Shown: one piece after another, positions 11,049-21,211 of the stretch
How the letters are laid out: each line of letters opens with the position of its first letter
How positions within the stretch are numbered: the first letter of the stretch is position 1
Origin: Sphaerolaimus hirsutus
Taxonomy: Eukaryota; Nematoda; Chromadorea; Monhysterida; Sphaerolaimidae
Assembly (NCBI GenBank): GCA_964036195.1
Contig: CAXIWS010000787.1
Location: 1 to 64,000, forward strand
Reading direction: 5' to 3'
Length of the DNA stretch: 64,000 nucleotides
Made by a program: the position numbers and the translations under genes
Notes under the pieces: generated by a model
What the model saw: the letters and a program-made list of their open reading frames with translations, nothing else
The model's database searches: none
What the model was told of the DNA's origin: nothing

Positions 11049-11976
11049 TAGACTTTGTTATAGGCTTTTTCAAGGCATAGATGGGAAAATTGAGAAAAAA
11101 GTGAAAAAGGGGGAAAAAACTTCCAAAAAAAGCTAAAAAGTTGGCAAATAACACTTGAACTAGTGAATTTGCAGGTAAAGATGATCAAAAAGTGTTTGAA
11201 AATTAGTTATTTTGAGTGAAAATTGGGGCAAGATTCCAAAAATACTCACTTTTTCTGGGGCAGAAAGTATTTTACTCATGTTTTCTCCTAAGTAAAAGTG
11301 GAAAAAATTTCTTTACGTTTTCTGTACTCGTGGGGGGGGGAGTAAAAAATGAATACTTTACTTTATGTATACTTTGGAAAAAAGTTCAGTGTTTTTAACA
11401 ACTCTGGCCTACAGGTGGGGAATTATACGAGGAGGGGGAGTTTTTTTCTTCTCACTTGTCTGAGAGGAGGAAATTGTCCAAGAAGGGAAATTATTCAAGG
11501 GGAATTATTCAAGCAAATATGGCAATTTTCAAATTTCAGTTAGGTAACTCATACTCAACTTTTGAGTTTACCTGAATGGTTTATTTTACTGTAGTTGACT
11601 AAATAACGATGGCGAAATGAAATTGAACAACGTTTTCGATTTTTTTATTTCGCTTTCAGAAAACAACACTCGTAAATTTGGAAATTCTCGCACCCATTTA
11701 TGTCTCACGTTGGAAACGTGCCTATGATGATACATGCGATTTTTGTATAAAAGATGTATAAATCATTGTGAATAAATCAACGTTATAACAGAGGTGAATT
11801 TTTTAAATTTTTTTTTAAATCGCATGTGTAAAAAATCGTTGGCACACTTCCAGCTAGAACAACGCGTGCAGGGTCTAAAGTGACTGGAGTAAACCCTTTT
11901 TCAGTACACTATCACCAGCAACACAATCAATCTCCACAAAAAATCCAAAAGACATCCATTAAAACCTCATCACCAC
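11049..11976. other. no gene; degraded repeat pieces
   Basis: Contains an AGAGTTGT-family fragment (about 11225-11406, ending TTTTTAACAACTCTGG) and a R-like run (about 11415-11525). A small fold-back (about 11690-11880) matches 2925-3130 in reverse. The last part is the 3' flank of the DEG/ENaC gene on the minus strand. Confidence 0.45.
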
Positions 11977-12423
11977 TAACGATGGCAAAAAAAGATTCGA
12001 AAATTCGAAAACATTTTCGAATTTTCGAATTTTTTCGGAATTTTCGAATTTTTATTTCACCCCTGGAAAAAACACTTAAAAATCGATTTTTTTCTCAAAA
12101 AATTCGAAAATTCATAAATTCGAAAATTCGAAAATAATTTTCGAATTTTTCAAGGAATTCAAGGACACGAAACGCATTCTTACATTTAATGTGATAATTC
12201 AACGAAAAATTGATATGAGGTGCGTCTGAAAAAAGTAATGTAAAGAAGAAAAAACTTCAAAAAAGCATTGAAATGGTGTCCTCGGCCGACCCGAGCATCC
12301 AGCATACTCTTGTTGAGAGTTACTTCTGCTAAAACAGACACCACTCAGTCAAAAAATTGGTATTGATTTGTTGTTGCTTAAGTTGTTGAACAGAGTACTG
12401 TCCGACAAGTCCATCAGTTGCCA

Positions 12424-12500
12424 CCTCCAGTTCCAGATTCTGTAAAATACCCTGTAGAATGTCAAATGACATGCAAAGTGTCAAAGTCATGGAAAATGAC
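12424..12500. mobile_element. truncated introner-family piece
   Basis: The run CAGTTCCAGATTCTGTAAAATACC followed by GTCAAATGACATGCAAAGTGTCAAAG matches the end and arm of the elements at 16817-17138 and 13389-13549. It is cut off by the P2 element starting near 12503. Confidence 0.5.
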
Positions 12501-12502
12501 AA

Positions 12503-12805
12503 GGGGGGTATTTCAAGGGGGGGGGCTTATTATTTCGCCAGAATTTTTGGAATTCTAGTACTAGATTGTTGTCTGTAATGTACACAGATGTAGAAAAATG
12601 CAACAATAACTGCTATTGTTTTTAACGTGTGTTTTGCATTGTCCAAATCACAAACCACAGTTTTGTCATGTATGTTCTCTGTACACTCAATTTGAGGGGG
12701 GTATTACGAGGGTGGGCGAATAAATTCATAGTGTCCATTTTGAGGGGGGTATTTCGAGACGAAGGTATTTTGGGTGGGGGGGGGGGGTATTTTGAGGAAA
12801 TACGG
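12503..12805 (-). mobile_element. family P2 copy, left side truncated
   Basis: GAGGAAATACGG closes it at 12805, before TA. The core has GTTTTTAACGTGTGTTTTGC and GTACACTCAATTTGAGG. A second degraded P2 piece follows at about 12828-12955. Confidence 0.6.
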
Positions 12806-13236
12806 TATACCAAATTACAGTGAAAATACCATATTTCCTCGAAATACCCACTCAAAGGTTTTATTTTTTCAGAGTGGACACTCAGACCTGGTGGTATTTT
12901 GAGGGGGAGGGGCTTATTCAAGGGGTGGTGAGGGGTATTTCAAACAAATTTGGTGAGTTTAAAAAGTGGCCCAAACATGAAAACAGCCCAAATACAGTTT
13001 TTAAAAGCTTCAATTTCAATATTTTTCCAAAAAATTCGAAAATTATTTGAAAAAATTCGAAAACTAGCCAAAAAAATTCGAAAATTGTTCAAAAAGATTC
13101 GAAAATTTGAAAATTTGAAAATTAAATTCGAAATTCGAAAATTAATTTGAGAAAAAATTCGAAAATTCGAAAATTCATTTTAGAAAAAACACTTAAAAAT
13201 TTAAATACTTTTTTTCGGGGGGTTTGCCATTGTTAA

Positions 13237-13388
13237 TCACCACCCACAGCACATGATCACCACCAAAACCACGAATTTCACTGCGGACACGATGCTGGCA
13301 CCGAGCCAAAGTCCCAATTGTCCCCCCACGTTGGCAATGAAAGTGGAGGGGGTCATCGAGGGGCCCTGAATGGGGGGGGGCAGTTTAC
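13237..13388 (-). CDS. DEG/ENaC last exon: pre-TM2 and second membrane segment
   Basis: Read on the minus strand, the exon encodes TFIANVGGQLGLWLGAS followed by a hydrophobic helix (VVLVVIM) and ends CCGW-stop. GGxLGLWLGAS is the hallmark motif at the start of the second transmembrane helix of DEG/ENaC sodium channels, which lines the pore. The cytoplasmic tail is almost absent (TGA at 13237-13239). The acceptor CCAG at 13389-13392 is phase 1, matching the donor phase of the last Kunitz exon. That acceptor is the 3' end of an introner-family element. An alternative acceptor (TTCAG at 13366-13370) is phase 0 and would not join the upstream exon. The family call is firm; the exon start is probable. 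Confidence 0.75.
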
Positions 13389-13549
13389 CTGGTGCCACTC
13401 CCAGATCGTGTGAAATGTCGAATGTCATGCATAGTGCCAAAAGTCATGTAAAATGCCCTGGAAAATGGCAAACTAGTTTGCAGGGCGTTTTACATGAATT
13501 TTGTCACTTTGCATGACATTTGACATTTTACAGGATCTGGGAGTGGCGC
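13389..13549 (-). mobile_element. introner-family fold-back at the last DEG exon
   Basis: On the minus strand it begins GCGCCACTCCCAGATCC and ends GATCTGGGAGTGGCACCAG. The arms iterate GTAAAATGTCAAATGTCATG and its complement. The 3' end gives the AG acceptor of the last exon. The 5' end has GC where other copies have GT, so the functional intron probably starts further upstream. Confidence 0.6.
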
Positions 13550-13620
13550 CGGGTGAGTTGGAGGTAAGGGATTTGAGGGTAAGTTACATTTGCGAATTGA
13601 CATCTGAATGGCTATACGTA

Positions 13621-13820
13621 TACTCGGCGGATATCACACTTACCTAGTATTGAAGCCTATCTGAATTACCCATCTGAATAATGAACCGAAAGTTACCTAT
13701 GCTGTTTTTTCATCATAATGTTCCATTCTTACTATGTATAAATTAATTACGAAATTCATCACGAGGTCTTATTCATTAAATCATGGAAGGATTCTGCACA
13801 TATTTGCGGTCCGCCGAGTA
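13621..13820. mobile_element. TACTCGGCGG mariner-like miniature element (200 bp)
   Basis: TACTCGGCGGATA at the left and GTCCGCCGAGTA at the right are inverted and flanked by TA (13619-13620, 13821-13822). Non-coding. Confidence 0.7.
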
Positions 13821-13822
13821 TA

Positions 13823-14092
13823 CACACTAGTTGACAAGGACACCAAATGTCAACTGGTTCCGATCCCAATTCAAAGCTTGCTGACGAGCAGACGAATGAC
13901 GTTCAAATGCAAAAGTGTAGAATCGTTTTGCAAATGAAGCAGTATTGTTGGAAAAATATCGCGCTATGTGCAGTGTAAATACAAAGCCGTATGAAGTATA
14001 CAATAATGCGTAGTGTTACTCGTGAACAAGCTTCGAATTGGGATGGGAACCAGTTGACATTGGTGTCCTTGTCAAATAGTTCGTGAACAGCC
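13823..14092. repeat. fold-back repeat, TTGACAAGGACACCAA arms
   Basis: TAGTTGACAAGGACACCAAA near 13829 and TTGGTGTCCTTGTCAAATA near 14062-14080 are inverted, and the pairing continues inward (GTCAACTGGTTCC / GGAACCAGTTGAC, CAATTC / GAATTG). No duplication was identified. Confidence 0.6.
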
Positions 14093-14207
14093 ACCTTGAC
14101 TTTGACTTGACTTGACTTTCTATGTGTCATTTTCCCCGGCGCTTTTCTGCAACAAATCCACGTGACTATCTATGCGCAGAAGTATCCTGCTCGCACATTA
14201 TCCACTA

Positions 14208-14826
14208 CCGTATTTCTCCGATCACAGTACCCCTGGTGCTTTACAAAATTGGGGCACTTTTGAAACTACTTTTAAAGTGCCATTTATAGCACCCTGGTGC
14301 AATGCAAATCATGGGGAGCTATACTATGTTTCAACTGAAAATGTCTGAAACGCTTTTGCAAACATCTCACGACCTACTAGTCTTTGATTGCCACTTCAAG
14401 TTGCCCTGGTGCCAGTTCCGCAAGTGGAAAAGTTAAGAGTTGAGTAAAATCATTGGTCGTTTTACTCAACTCTTAACTCTTAACTTTACTCATAACTTGT
14501 CATTTGTCATTTTACTCAACTCTTAAATTTTAACTCTTAACTTTTCCACTTGCGGAACTGGCCCCAGGTGAATTACACCAGAAGTGTTTGATATCGCCGC
14601 AGTACACAAAAGAACGCCACGCGCCATGCAAAAAACTTCTTATGCAACATATGGTACTCCAATTTTTCCTCTATATTTATGCTTACATTTGTTCACCAAT
14701 GTTTTTTTCAGATGATAAATAAAGCACCCGGGTGCTTTATATGGAACAAATTACACAGCACAGCACCCCGGGAGCTTTGAACGGGGGGGGGGGGGGGTGC
14801 TTTGATCGGAGAAATGAGAAATACGG
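14208..14826. mobile_element. family U element (CCGTATTTCTCCGATCA ends)
   Basis: CCGTATTTCTCCGATCA at the left and TGATCGGAGAAATGAGAAATACGG at the right, with TA flanks (14206-14207, 14827-14828). The interior iterates CCTGGTGCTTTA / GGGTGCTTT. It carries an introner-like copy at 14409-14567. Same CCGTATT termini and TA target as P, Q and R, with a different iterated motif. Confidence 0.7.
14409..14567 (+). mobile_element. introner-like fold-back (GTGCCAGTTCCGC ... GGCCCCAG)
   Basis: It starts GTGCCAGTTCCGCAAGTGG and ends CCACTTGCGGAACTGGCCCCAG. The arms iterate AAGTTAAGAGTTGAG and its complement. It lies inside a U element, not in a gene, which shows that the family moves as an element independently of exons. 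Confidence 0.65.
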
Positions 14827-15252
14827 TAAGACATAAGTAATTTTGGACGTATACTTAATTCCTTCGATCCAGTAGTTCATGGACTTATCATTTCTGTCAA
14901 CTAATAATTGCATCCTAATACTAGTGCGCTGAGTCTAAGTGGTCAGTTACGGGATGGTGGAAGTGTCAATCAGAGTTCGTTTTTGAACTACCGTATTAGC
15001 TCGAAATACCCCCAGGGGGGTTACTATTTCGCCAGCAAAATTTGAGGGGGTGGTAATTCGAGCGGGGTCTATTATTTCGCCAGAATTTTTTTGAAATTCC
15101 CCATATTCAGACGTAGAAAAATCAAACAACTACATAGATGTATGTGTTTATAGGCAAATTTAACTGCATATACGCATAAACCCTACCCTAACGTCACTCA
15201 CTCATCTGCATTTTACAGATCACAAACTGCGGTATTTGTCATGTATGTTCTG

Positions 15253-15473
15253 GTGCCGGTTCCGCAAGTGGAAAAGTTAAGAGTTAAAAGTTAAGAGTTG
15301 AGTGAAATGATAAATGATAAGTTAAGAGTAAAGTTAAAAGTTGAGAGTCGAGTAAAATCATTTGTTTGTTTACTCAACTCTTAACTCTTAACTCTACTCA
15401 TAACTTGTCATTTGTCATTTTACTCAACTCTTAAGTTTTAACTCTTAACTTTTCCACTTGTGGAACTGGCCCC
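15253..15473 (+). mobile_element. introner-like fold-back inside a P element
   Basis: It starts GTGCCGGTTCCGCAAGTGG and ends CCACTTGTGGAACTGGCCCC. TGTTC is found on both sides (15247-15251 and about 15474-15478), a likely 5-bp target duplication. Arms as in 14409-14567. Confidence 0.6.
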
Positions 15474-15477
15474 TGTT

Positions 15478-15984
15478 CAGAGTTGTTCAAAGTACCAAAC
15501 TTTTTTCAAAGTATACATAAACGTAAAGTATTTATTTTTTACTCGCCACCTGAGTACAGAAAACAAAATAATTTTTTTACTTTTACTCATGAGTAAACGT
15601 GAGTAAACATACTTTTTCCGCTGGAAAACGTAAATGTGAGTATTTTTGAGTAAATCCACCCCAATCTTTGCTCAAAACCACTGATTTTTTTTATAACTTT
15701 TTGCCTATTTTAAGCACTTTGGCTATATATGTACTTATATATTCATTTGAACTATTTTCCTTATGTTTTTCGCATATTTTCTTCCTTTTTCCTTCTATAT
15801 CTTCAAAAAATCATCATAAATGACTAGGTATCTGAAATACGTTTACTGTACTCGAGTACTTTGAAAAAGTATACGTAAAAGCGAGCACAGGAACTTTTCT
15901 TGGTGGAAACGTAAATGTATTTACTCTGTACTCGAGTATACGTATTTATCGAGTAAAGTAAATAGGTACGTATTAACAACTATG
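15478..15984. mobile_element. AGAGTTGT-family element
   Basis: Starts CAGAGTTGTTCAAAGTACC and ends TACGTATTAACAACTATG. It has iterated AGTATACGTAAA and GAGTACTTTG blocks like the members at 1374-2159 and 30106-30870. No clear 9-bp duplication here, probably because it inserted next to another element. Confidence 0.55.
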
Positions 15985-16071
15985 GTTCTCTTTACACTCA
16001 ATTTTAGGGGGGGGGGCGTATTTCGAGGGGGGTTTATCCAAGGGGGGGGGGGTTAATTCGAGGTAATACGG

Positions 16072-16761
16072 TAGTTTCAAATTAGAACCACGAAAATTAG
16101 CTTGTGTGAAAACAATATGATCGCCTTTCACATCTGAAAATTACCTGCGTAATTCTGATCACTTGCAACTGATTGTAGGCCACATCCAGTACGATAACAT
16201 CTTTCATCGATAATTTTTTATCATTGGAATTTGATGTATCCCTTTTTTTGCGCTTTTTCTCGACATCTACATTCTTTTTCTTTAGGGGTTCGGTCTCGAA
16301 GGATACTGTATTTAAAAAATACTTTTAGGTTTTCTCACTTTTTCAACAAATTTTTCTGTAAGGCTATGCCCAAAGTGCCTGCCCAAATCCAGTTTGAGTG
16401 CAGAAACATTGTAAATGTGTTATAAAGCGTTCACTGAGTCAGTATTGTAATTTTTGGGGGTTCACTATTTTAAAAAACAGAATAGGTATACAAAAATATT
16501 TTTTATAGTTAGGTACATTTTTTCCAGGATTTGCCAGAGAGCTTTTAAACAATGTCAGAATATATAAAAACTATATGATTGTTATTGATCTATATTAAAA
16601 TTTATTATATTTTATTATTTTTGAGAATTTTTTGTGATCATATTTATCGGAGGAAATAGCATAGATGTCTGAAATTATCAGATTTCCTGGGCATTTACGC
16701 ACCGCCAAACAATTCAATAAAAAGGCTTCAATAAAACGGTTTCTATTTACTTTTAACTCAC
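16072..16761. other. intron of the DEG/ENaC gene, nothing else supported
   Basis: AT-rich sequence between the last two exons of the minus-strand channel gene. No repeat ends or exon features were seen in it. Confidence 0.4.
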
Positions 16762-16816
16762 GATGTTTGCAAGTCGACCAGCAATCATCGAGGGTGAAAA
16801 ATCCATTTCCATTGTC
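16762..16816 (-). CDS. Kunitz domain 4, 3' half exon
   Basis: Fifty-five bases encode DNGNGFFTLDDCWSTCKH, the end of a Kunitz domain with the fifth and sixth cysteines three residues apart. The donor is CATC|GTGAGT in phase 1. This half is useless alone: the N-x-F and C-x3-C elements only make a Kunitz fold when joined to 17139-17278. Joining gives the usual spacing of 12 residues between cysteines 4 and 5. The interruption is a 322-bp introner-type element. Confidence 0.85.
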
Positions 16817-17138
16817 CTGGCGGCAGTCGCAGACCTTGTAAAAAACCCTGTAAAGTGTAAAGAACCCTGTAAAATGTCATGTGTCATGTAAAAGACCCTG
16901 TGAAATGTCATGTGTCATGTAAAATCATGTGTTTCCAAATCTTACTGTGTCATATTCAAATCTCATGTTTTTGTATACGAATTTTACTTTTGGACTTAAG
17001 ATTTGGATACAAAAATATAAGATTTTTATATAATACAGTAAGATCTGGATCTACTTTACATGGTCATTTACATGAAATATGACATTTGACAGTGTCTTTT
17101 ATACTTTACAGGTATTTTACATGGTCTGGGACTGGCAC
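16817..17138 (-). mobile_element. introner: fold-back element forming an intron in Kunitz exon 4
   Basis: On the minus strand the 322-nt intron starts GTGCCAGTCCCAGACCATG and ends GGTCTGCGACTGCCGCCAG. Its termini are inverted (CAGTCCCAGACC / GGTCTGCGACTG). The interior is iterated CATGACATTTCACAGGGTC-type sequence and its complement. GCCAG precedes the intron and also closes it, a probable 5-bp target duplication. The element supplies the GT donor, and the second GCCAG supplies the AG acceptor. Kunitz domains normally sit in one uninterrupted phase 1-1 exon, so this intron is a gain. Confidence 0.85.
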
Positions 17139-17278
17139 CTGGCATGGTGCCATGTTGACAATTTCGCATTGACCCAACGTTGGATCGTATGCGAACATTT
17201 GTCGCAAGCAATAAAATGGCTGACTGTCTGGCGGTAATTCATTGCATTGTGAATCATCTTTGATCGTTGTGACGTTCT
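17139..17278 (-). CDS. Kunitz domain 4, 5' half exon
   Basis: After the phase-1 acceptor ATGCACAG, the 140 bases encode cysteines 1-4 of a Kunitz domain: C-NELPPDSQPFY-C, a 13-residue loop with FAYDPTLGQ, C, seven residues, C. The exon ends TGC CAG directly before the introner. The residue after the second cysteine (P1 position in inhibitors) is Leu. Together with 16762-16816 it makes a 195-nt, phase 1-1 module. Extracellular module of the channel; whether it still inhibits a protease cannot be told from sequence. Confidence 0.85.
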
Positions 17279-17332
17279 CTGTGCATGTGAATTTACTTTT
17301 GGCGTTATTCCGTGTTTGTTTACTGTATTTCT

Positions 17333-18887
17333 TCTAATAGAACGGCATACCTCCAATAGAAGGTCACCTCCAATAGAGAGGCAGGCAGGTTTTGGCTCGT
17401 TTTTGCACTCACAAAAACAATAGAACAGCAGTCTCTAATAGAACAGCAGTCTCTAATAGAACGGGCAGTCTCTAATATAACAGCAGTCTCTAATAGAGCG
17501 GGCAGTCTCTTATAGAACGGGCAGTCTCTAATAGAACGGGCAGTCTCTAATAGAACGGGCAGTCTCTAATAGAACGGGCAGTCTCTAATAGAACGGGCAG
17601 TCTCTCTCTAATAGAACAGCAGTCTCTAATAGAGCGGGCAGTCTCTAATAGAACGGGCAGTCTCTAATAGAACAGGCAGTCTCTAATAGAACGGGCAGTC
17701 TCTCTCTAATAGAACAGCAGTCTCTAATAGAGCGGGCAGTCTCTAATAGAACAGGCAGTCTCTAATAGAACGGGCAGTCTCTAATAGAACGGGCAGTCTC
17801 AAATAGAACGGGCAGTCTCTAATAGAACAGCAGTCTCTAATAGAGCGGGCAGTCTCTAATAGAACAGCAGTCTCTAATAGAGCGGGCAGTCTCTAATAGA
17901 ACGGGCAGTCTTTAATAGAACGGGCAGTCTCTAATAGAACAGCAGTTCTAATAGAACAGCAGTCTCTAATAGAACAGCAGTCTCTAATAGAACGGGCAGT
18001 CTCTAATATAACAGCAGTCTCTAATAGAACGGGCAGTCTCTAATAGAACGGGCAGTCTCTAATACAACGGGCAGTCTCTAATACAACGGGCAGTCTCTAA
18101 TAGAACAGGCAGTCTCTAATAGAACAGGCAGTCTCTAATAGAACGGGCAGTCTCTCTCTAATAGAACAGCAGTCTCTAATAGAGCGGGCAGTCTCTAATA
18201 GAACGGGCAGTCTCTAATAGAACGGGCAGTCTCTAATAGAACGGGCAGTCTCTCTCTAATAGAACAGCAGTCTCTAATAGAGCAGGCAGTCTCTAATAGA
18301 ACAGGCAGTCTCTAATAGAACGGGCGTTCTCTAATAGAACGGGCAGTCTCTAATAGAACGAGCAGTCTCTAATAGAACAGCAGTCTCTAATAGAGCGGGC
18401 AGTCTCTAATAGAACAGCAGTCTCTAATAGAGCGGGCAGTCATTAATAGAACGGGCAGTCTTTAATAGAACGGGCAGTCTCTAATAGAACAGCAGTTCTA
18501 ATAGAACAGCAGTTCTAATAGAACAGCAGTCTCTAATAGAACAGCAGTCTCTAATAGAACGGCAGTCTCTAATAGAACGGCAGTCTCTAATAGAACGGCA
18601 GGCAGATATTATGTTTGAAGAGTGCCAAAGAACAAAAATATACAAAATAGATGGCGGGAACATTCAAGGCACTCAAATATTGATATCAAGTTACAAATTG
18701 ATGCTCTGGTATAAAAATGTGTCTCATGTTTCATCTAATACGAAACTGTGTTCAAATATAAAATGTGTGAAAAATTTATGAAAGCAATAGAGCGACAGCC
18801 TCCAACAGAACGGCACCTCCAATAGAACGGCAGCAAAAGAAAGTTGACAAAAAATAGAACGACACTCTTTTATTAGAAGAAATGCGG
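17333..18887. mobile_element. family Q element swollen by a minisatellite
   Basis: CTGTATTTCTTCTAATAGAACGG at the left and TTTTATTAGAAGAAATGCGG at the right, with TA flanks (17331-17332, 18888-18889). It lies in the intron between Kunitz exons 3 and 4. Outside the array it matches the Q copies at 8574 and 22651. Confidence 0.75.
17400..18610. repeat. minisatellite of AGTCTCTAATAGAACGGGC units
   Basis: About 65 tandem units of 18-19 bp, variants of AGTCTCTAATAGAACGGGC and AGTCTCTAATAGAACAGC. Variant order repeats: the run with CTCTCTCTAATAGAACAGC recurs near 17612, 17702, 18152 and 18252. This shows higher-order duplications of several units. Confidence 0.9.
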
Positions 18888-18953
18888 TAGTTGATTTTTA
18901 AGAACTACTAACGTTAAAAACATCCAACCAAACCTACTCCGAACTGAACCCAC

Positions 18954-19187
18954 CGTTATTTGTCGCGATGCACGTTTCTTGGCACATTTCCAACGTGTCA
19001 AAAGCATTGTTTGCAGTGACCCAACATCTGGGCGCTTCTATAGCCGTGCATTCTGCTCGCGCCGACTTCGTGGGGTCAGTACTTTCTTTAAGTGTAGCAG
19101 AAAAAAATGTCTCCATTTTGTAGGCGCCATTTTTACACATGCCAAGTAAGGGTCGGTGTAGCAGACATTGCGTTTTGTTGACCTCTC
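18954..19187 (-). CDS. Kunitz domain 3 exon
   Basis: A phase 1-1 exon of 234 nt (acceptor TTCGCAG, donor AACG|GTGGGT). Cysteines: C-LLHRPLLGM-C, then a 28-residue loop, C-TAIEAPR-C, a 13-residue segment with NNAFDTLEM, C-QET-C. The end of the domain is canonical. The loop between cysteines 2 and 3 is about 13 residues longer than usual, so the fold is decorated. P1-equivalent residue is Lys, as in trypsin-type inhibitors. Part of the DEG/ENaC gene by strand, position and phase. Confidence 0.8.
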
Positions 19188-19328
19188 CTGCGAATTTTGC
19201 AAATATTTGGGGTCGATTTTTGATGCCGCTTCACCTTTGAGACTTTTTCAAAACTTGAAAAGTTATAATTGTTTGTTCCAGGATCTATAAGCTTAATGTG
19301 ATTGTGATCTCTTCCCTCTTGATATGTA

Positions 19329-19731
19329 CCCTAAATCCTCGAATAAAACCCCAGGGGAGTTATTTTTTCCTCAGACGTTTTGGAGGGGGGAGTTATTCGA
19401 GGGGCGGGGGAGTTACTTTGTTCTCGTAAATATTTGACTTAATTTATTGTATGGGTGCAGTCTGTAAACTCATGTAATCCGGGAAAAAAACTGTCGATAA
19501 CAATAAAAAGATGTGTATACACTGCATACACATAATGTATCTGCTGTCGCTGCTCTACGCTAATATTCTTTTGTATTTTTGTATTGTATCGTTTTCATCG
19601 TGAGGGGGGCGTTATTCAAGAAGGGGGAGTTATTCAAGGGGGGGAGTTATTTTTGCCTCACCTCGCAAACAGGGGGGGGGGAGTTATTCAGGGGGGGTTA
19701 TTCGAGGGGGGTTTTATTCAAGGATTTGCGG
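19329..19731 (-). mobile_element. family R element
   Basis: CCCTAAATCCTCGAATAAAACC at the left and TTATTCAAGGATTTGCGG at the right, between TA dinucleotides. The body is G-rich AGTTATTCGAGGGGG blocks around a core with AATAAAAAGATGTG. Confidence 0.6.
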
Positions 19732-19747
19732 TATATATAACCAATTA

Positions 19748-20189
19748 CCGTGTTACCTCGAAATACCCCCATGGGGGTTTATTATTTCGCCAGCAAAATT
19801 TGAGGGGGGTTTAATTCAAGGGGGGGGGGGGGGGGGTTATTCGAGGGGGGGTTATTATTTCATCAGAAATTTTCGTAAGGATCGTAGTAAATAGTAGGCA
19901 TTTGCATACCCAAAACAGGTAATAAATGTGTCCAAACAGGATATATTTGGACATAAAAACGTAGATAGCTACACGAACTAGTCTATGTGTAGCTGCAATG
20001 CAAATTAACAGTAATATACATAATGTACATTGCATACATGACGTATTTATTATGTACATGACGTACATCATACCGAAGGGGGGGTATTTCGAGGAGGGGT
20101 TTATTATTTCCCCAGCCCATTTTGAGGGGGGGTTAATTCAAGGGGGAGGTTAATTCAAGGGGGGGGGGGGGTAATTCGAGGTAATACGG
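19748..20189 (-). mobile_element. family P element (reverse)
   Basis: CCGTGTTACCTCGAAATACC and GAGGTAATACGG with TA flanks (19746-19747, 20190-20191). The core (GGATCGTAGTAAATAGTAGG, GTCCAAACAGGATATATTTGG) is nearly identical to 9243-9681 and 49613-50046, a recently active subgroup. Confidence 0.8.
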
Positions 20190-20419
20190 TACTATTGATT
20201 GATTGATGTGACAGTACAACGAATAAACTGGAGAAAAATCATTATCTCTGCGTTTACAATAATCTAGCTGGCTAATTGTAGATAGCAAATTGCGACTCTT
20301 GATACATAGATGGGTGGAAAAATGGAGGGGGTTTCCCGGGGTGCAATATACAAGCATTTCCAAGATGTAGAAGGAAGAAAAGTGAGAATAATCGCTAAAA
20401 GTAGGTGAAAATATGTGTA

Positions 20420-20865
20420 CCGTATTTCCTCGAAATACCCCCCTCGAAATACCCCCCCCCCTCGTTCTACCCCCCCCCCCTCTCGGGACCACTATGAAAC
20501 AATCACCCCCCCCTCGAAATACCCCCTCAAATTGGGTGTAAAGGGAACGTACATGACAATAACTGTAGTTTGTGTTCTGTGTACTGCAGAACACACGTTA
20601 AAACAATGTCGGTGTCACGTTAGAACAGTGTACATACCATCTACATACTAATATTAGTCTACAGAACCTTATAAATGGCGGTTTTTGTTGCATTTTTCGA
20701 CGTCTGCGTACGTTTCAGACGACAATTCCGTACTTGGTTTTCAAAATTTTTCTTGTGAAGTAATAACTCCCCCCCCCTCGAAATACCCCCCTCGTTTAAC
20801 CCCCCCCCCCCTCTCAGGACCACTATGAAACAATCACCCCCGGGGGGTAGTTCGAGGAAATACGG
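20420..20865 (+). mobile_element. family P2 element, complete
   Basis: CCGTATTTCCTCGAAATACC and GAGGAAATACGG, TA flanks (20418-20419, 20866-20867). The core has GGAACGTACATGACAATAAC and ATTTTTCGACGTCTGCGTACG. Confidence 0.75.
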
Positions 20866-21211
20866 TATATACGTAAACATAGTACAAAAAATAGCTGAAA
20901 ATAGGCAACAAAACACATGAACTGGTGATTTTGAAGGTGAAAATCTATGAAAAGTAGAAAAATTAGCGATTTTGAGTTAAAATTATGGTAAAATTTTCTA
21001 TAAAAAATCGCTCCAGATAGCTAGATAGCTGGGCAATTGGGGGTGGGGGTCAGGGTCTGAGATAGCTGAGCGGTCCGGGGATAGACAGATAGCTGGGCGG
21101 TTTGAGGGGGGTTTAAAGCCACCCCCAGGTATGTATCCAGGGTTTTTGGAAGGGGATGCTGCAGCCCCTGGATACGTCCTTTGCCCACCCCCTTTCCCAC
21201 CCCCGACTCAC

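Larger units (their letters stand above)
11977..13235. mobile_element. hAT-like element with ATTCGAAAATTCG arms
   Basis: The ends are TAACGATGGCAAAA and TTTGCCATTGTTA. ATCACCAC is exactly duplicated at 11969-11976 and 13236-13243 (8 bp). The arms (about 11990-12165 and 13020-13190) iterate the palindromic ATTCGAAAATTCG. P2 copies sit in the middle. The insertion lies at the stop codon of the DEG/ENaC gene. The TGA is inside the duplicated target, so the stop predates the insertion. Confidence 0.8.
14991..16071 (-). mobile_element. family P element with two adjacent insertions
   Basis: CCGTATTAGCTCGAAATACC and GAGGTAATACGG ends with TA flanks (14989-14990, 16072-16073). The core breaks at GTATGTTC (15250) and resumes at GTTCTCTTTACACTC (15984). 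Between lie an introner-like element (15253-15473) and an AGAGTTGT element (15478-15984). Confidence 0.75.

Noticed and set aside
17400-18610. CRISPR-like array (regular short repeats)
   Set aside because: Units are directly contiguous with no unique spacers, in a eukaryotic intron within a transposon. It is a minisatellite.
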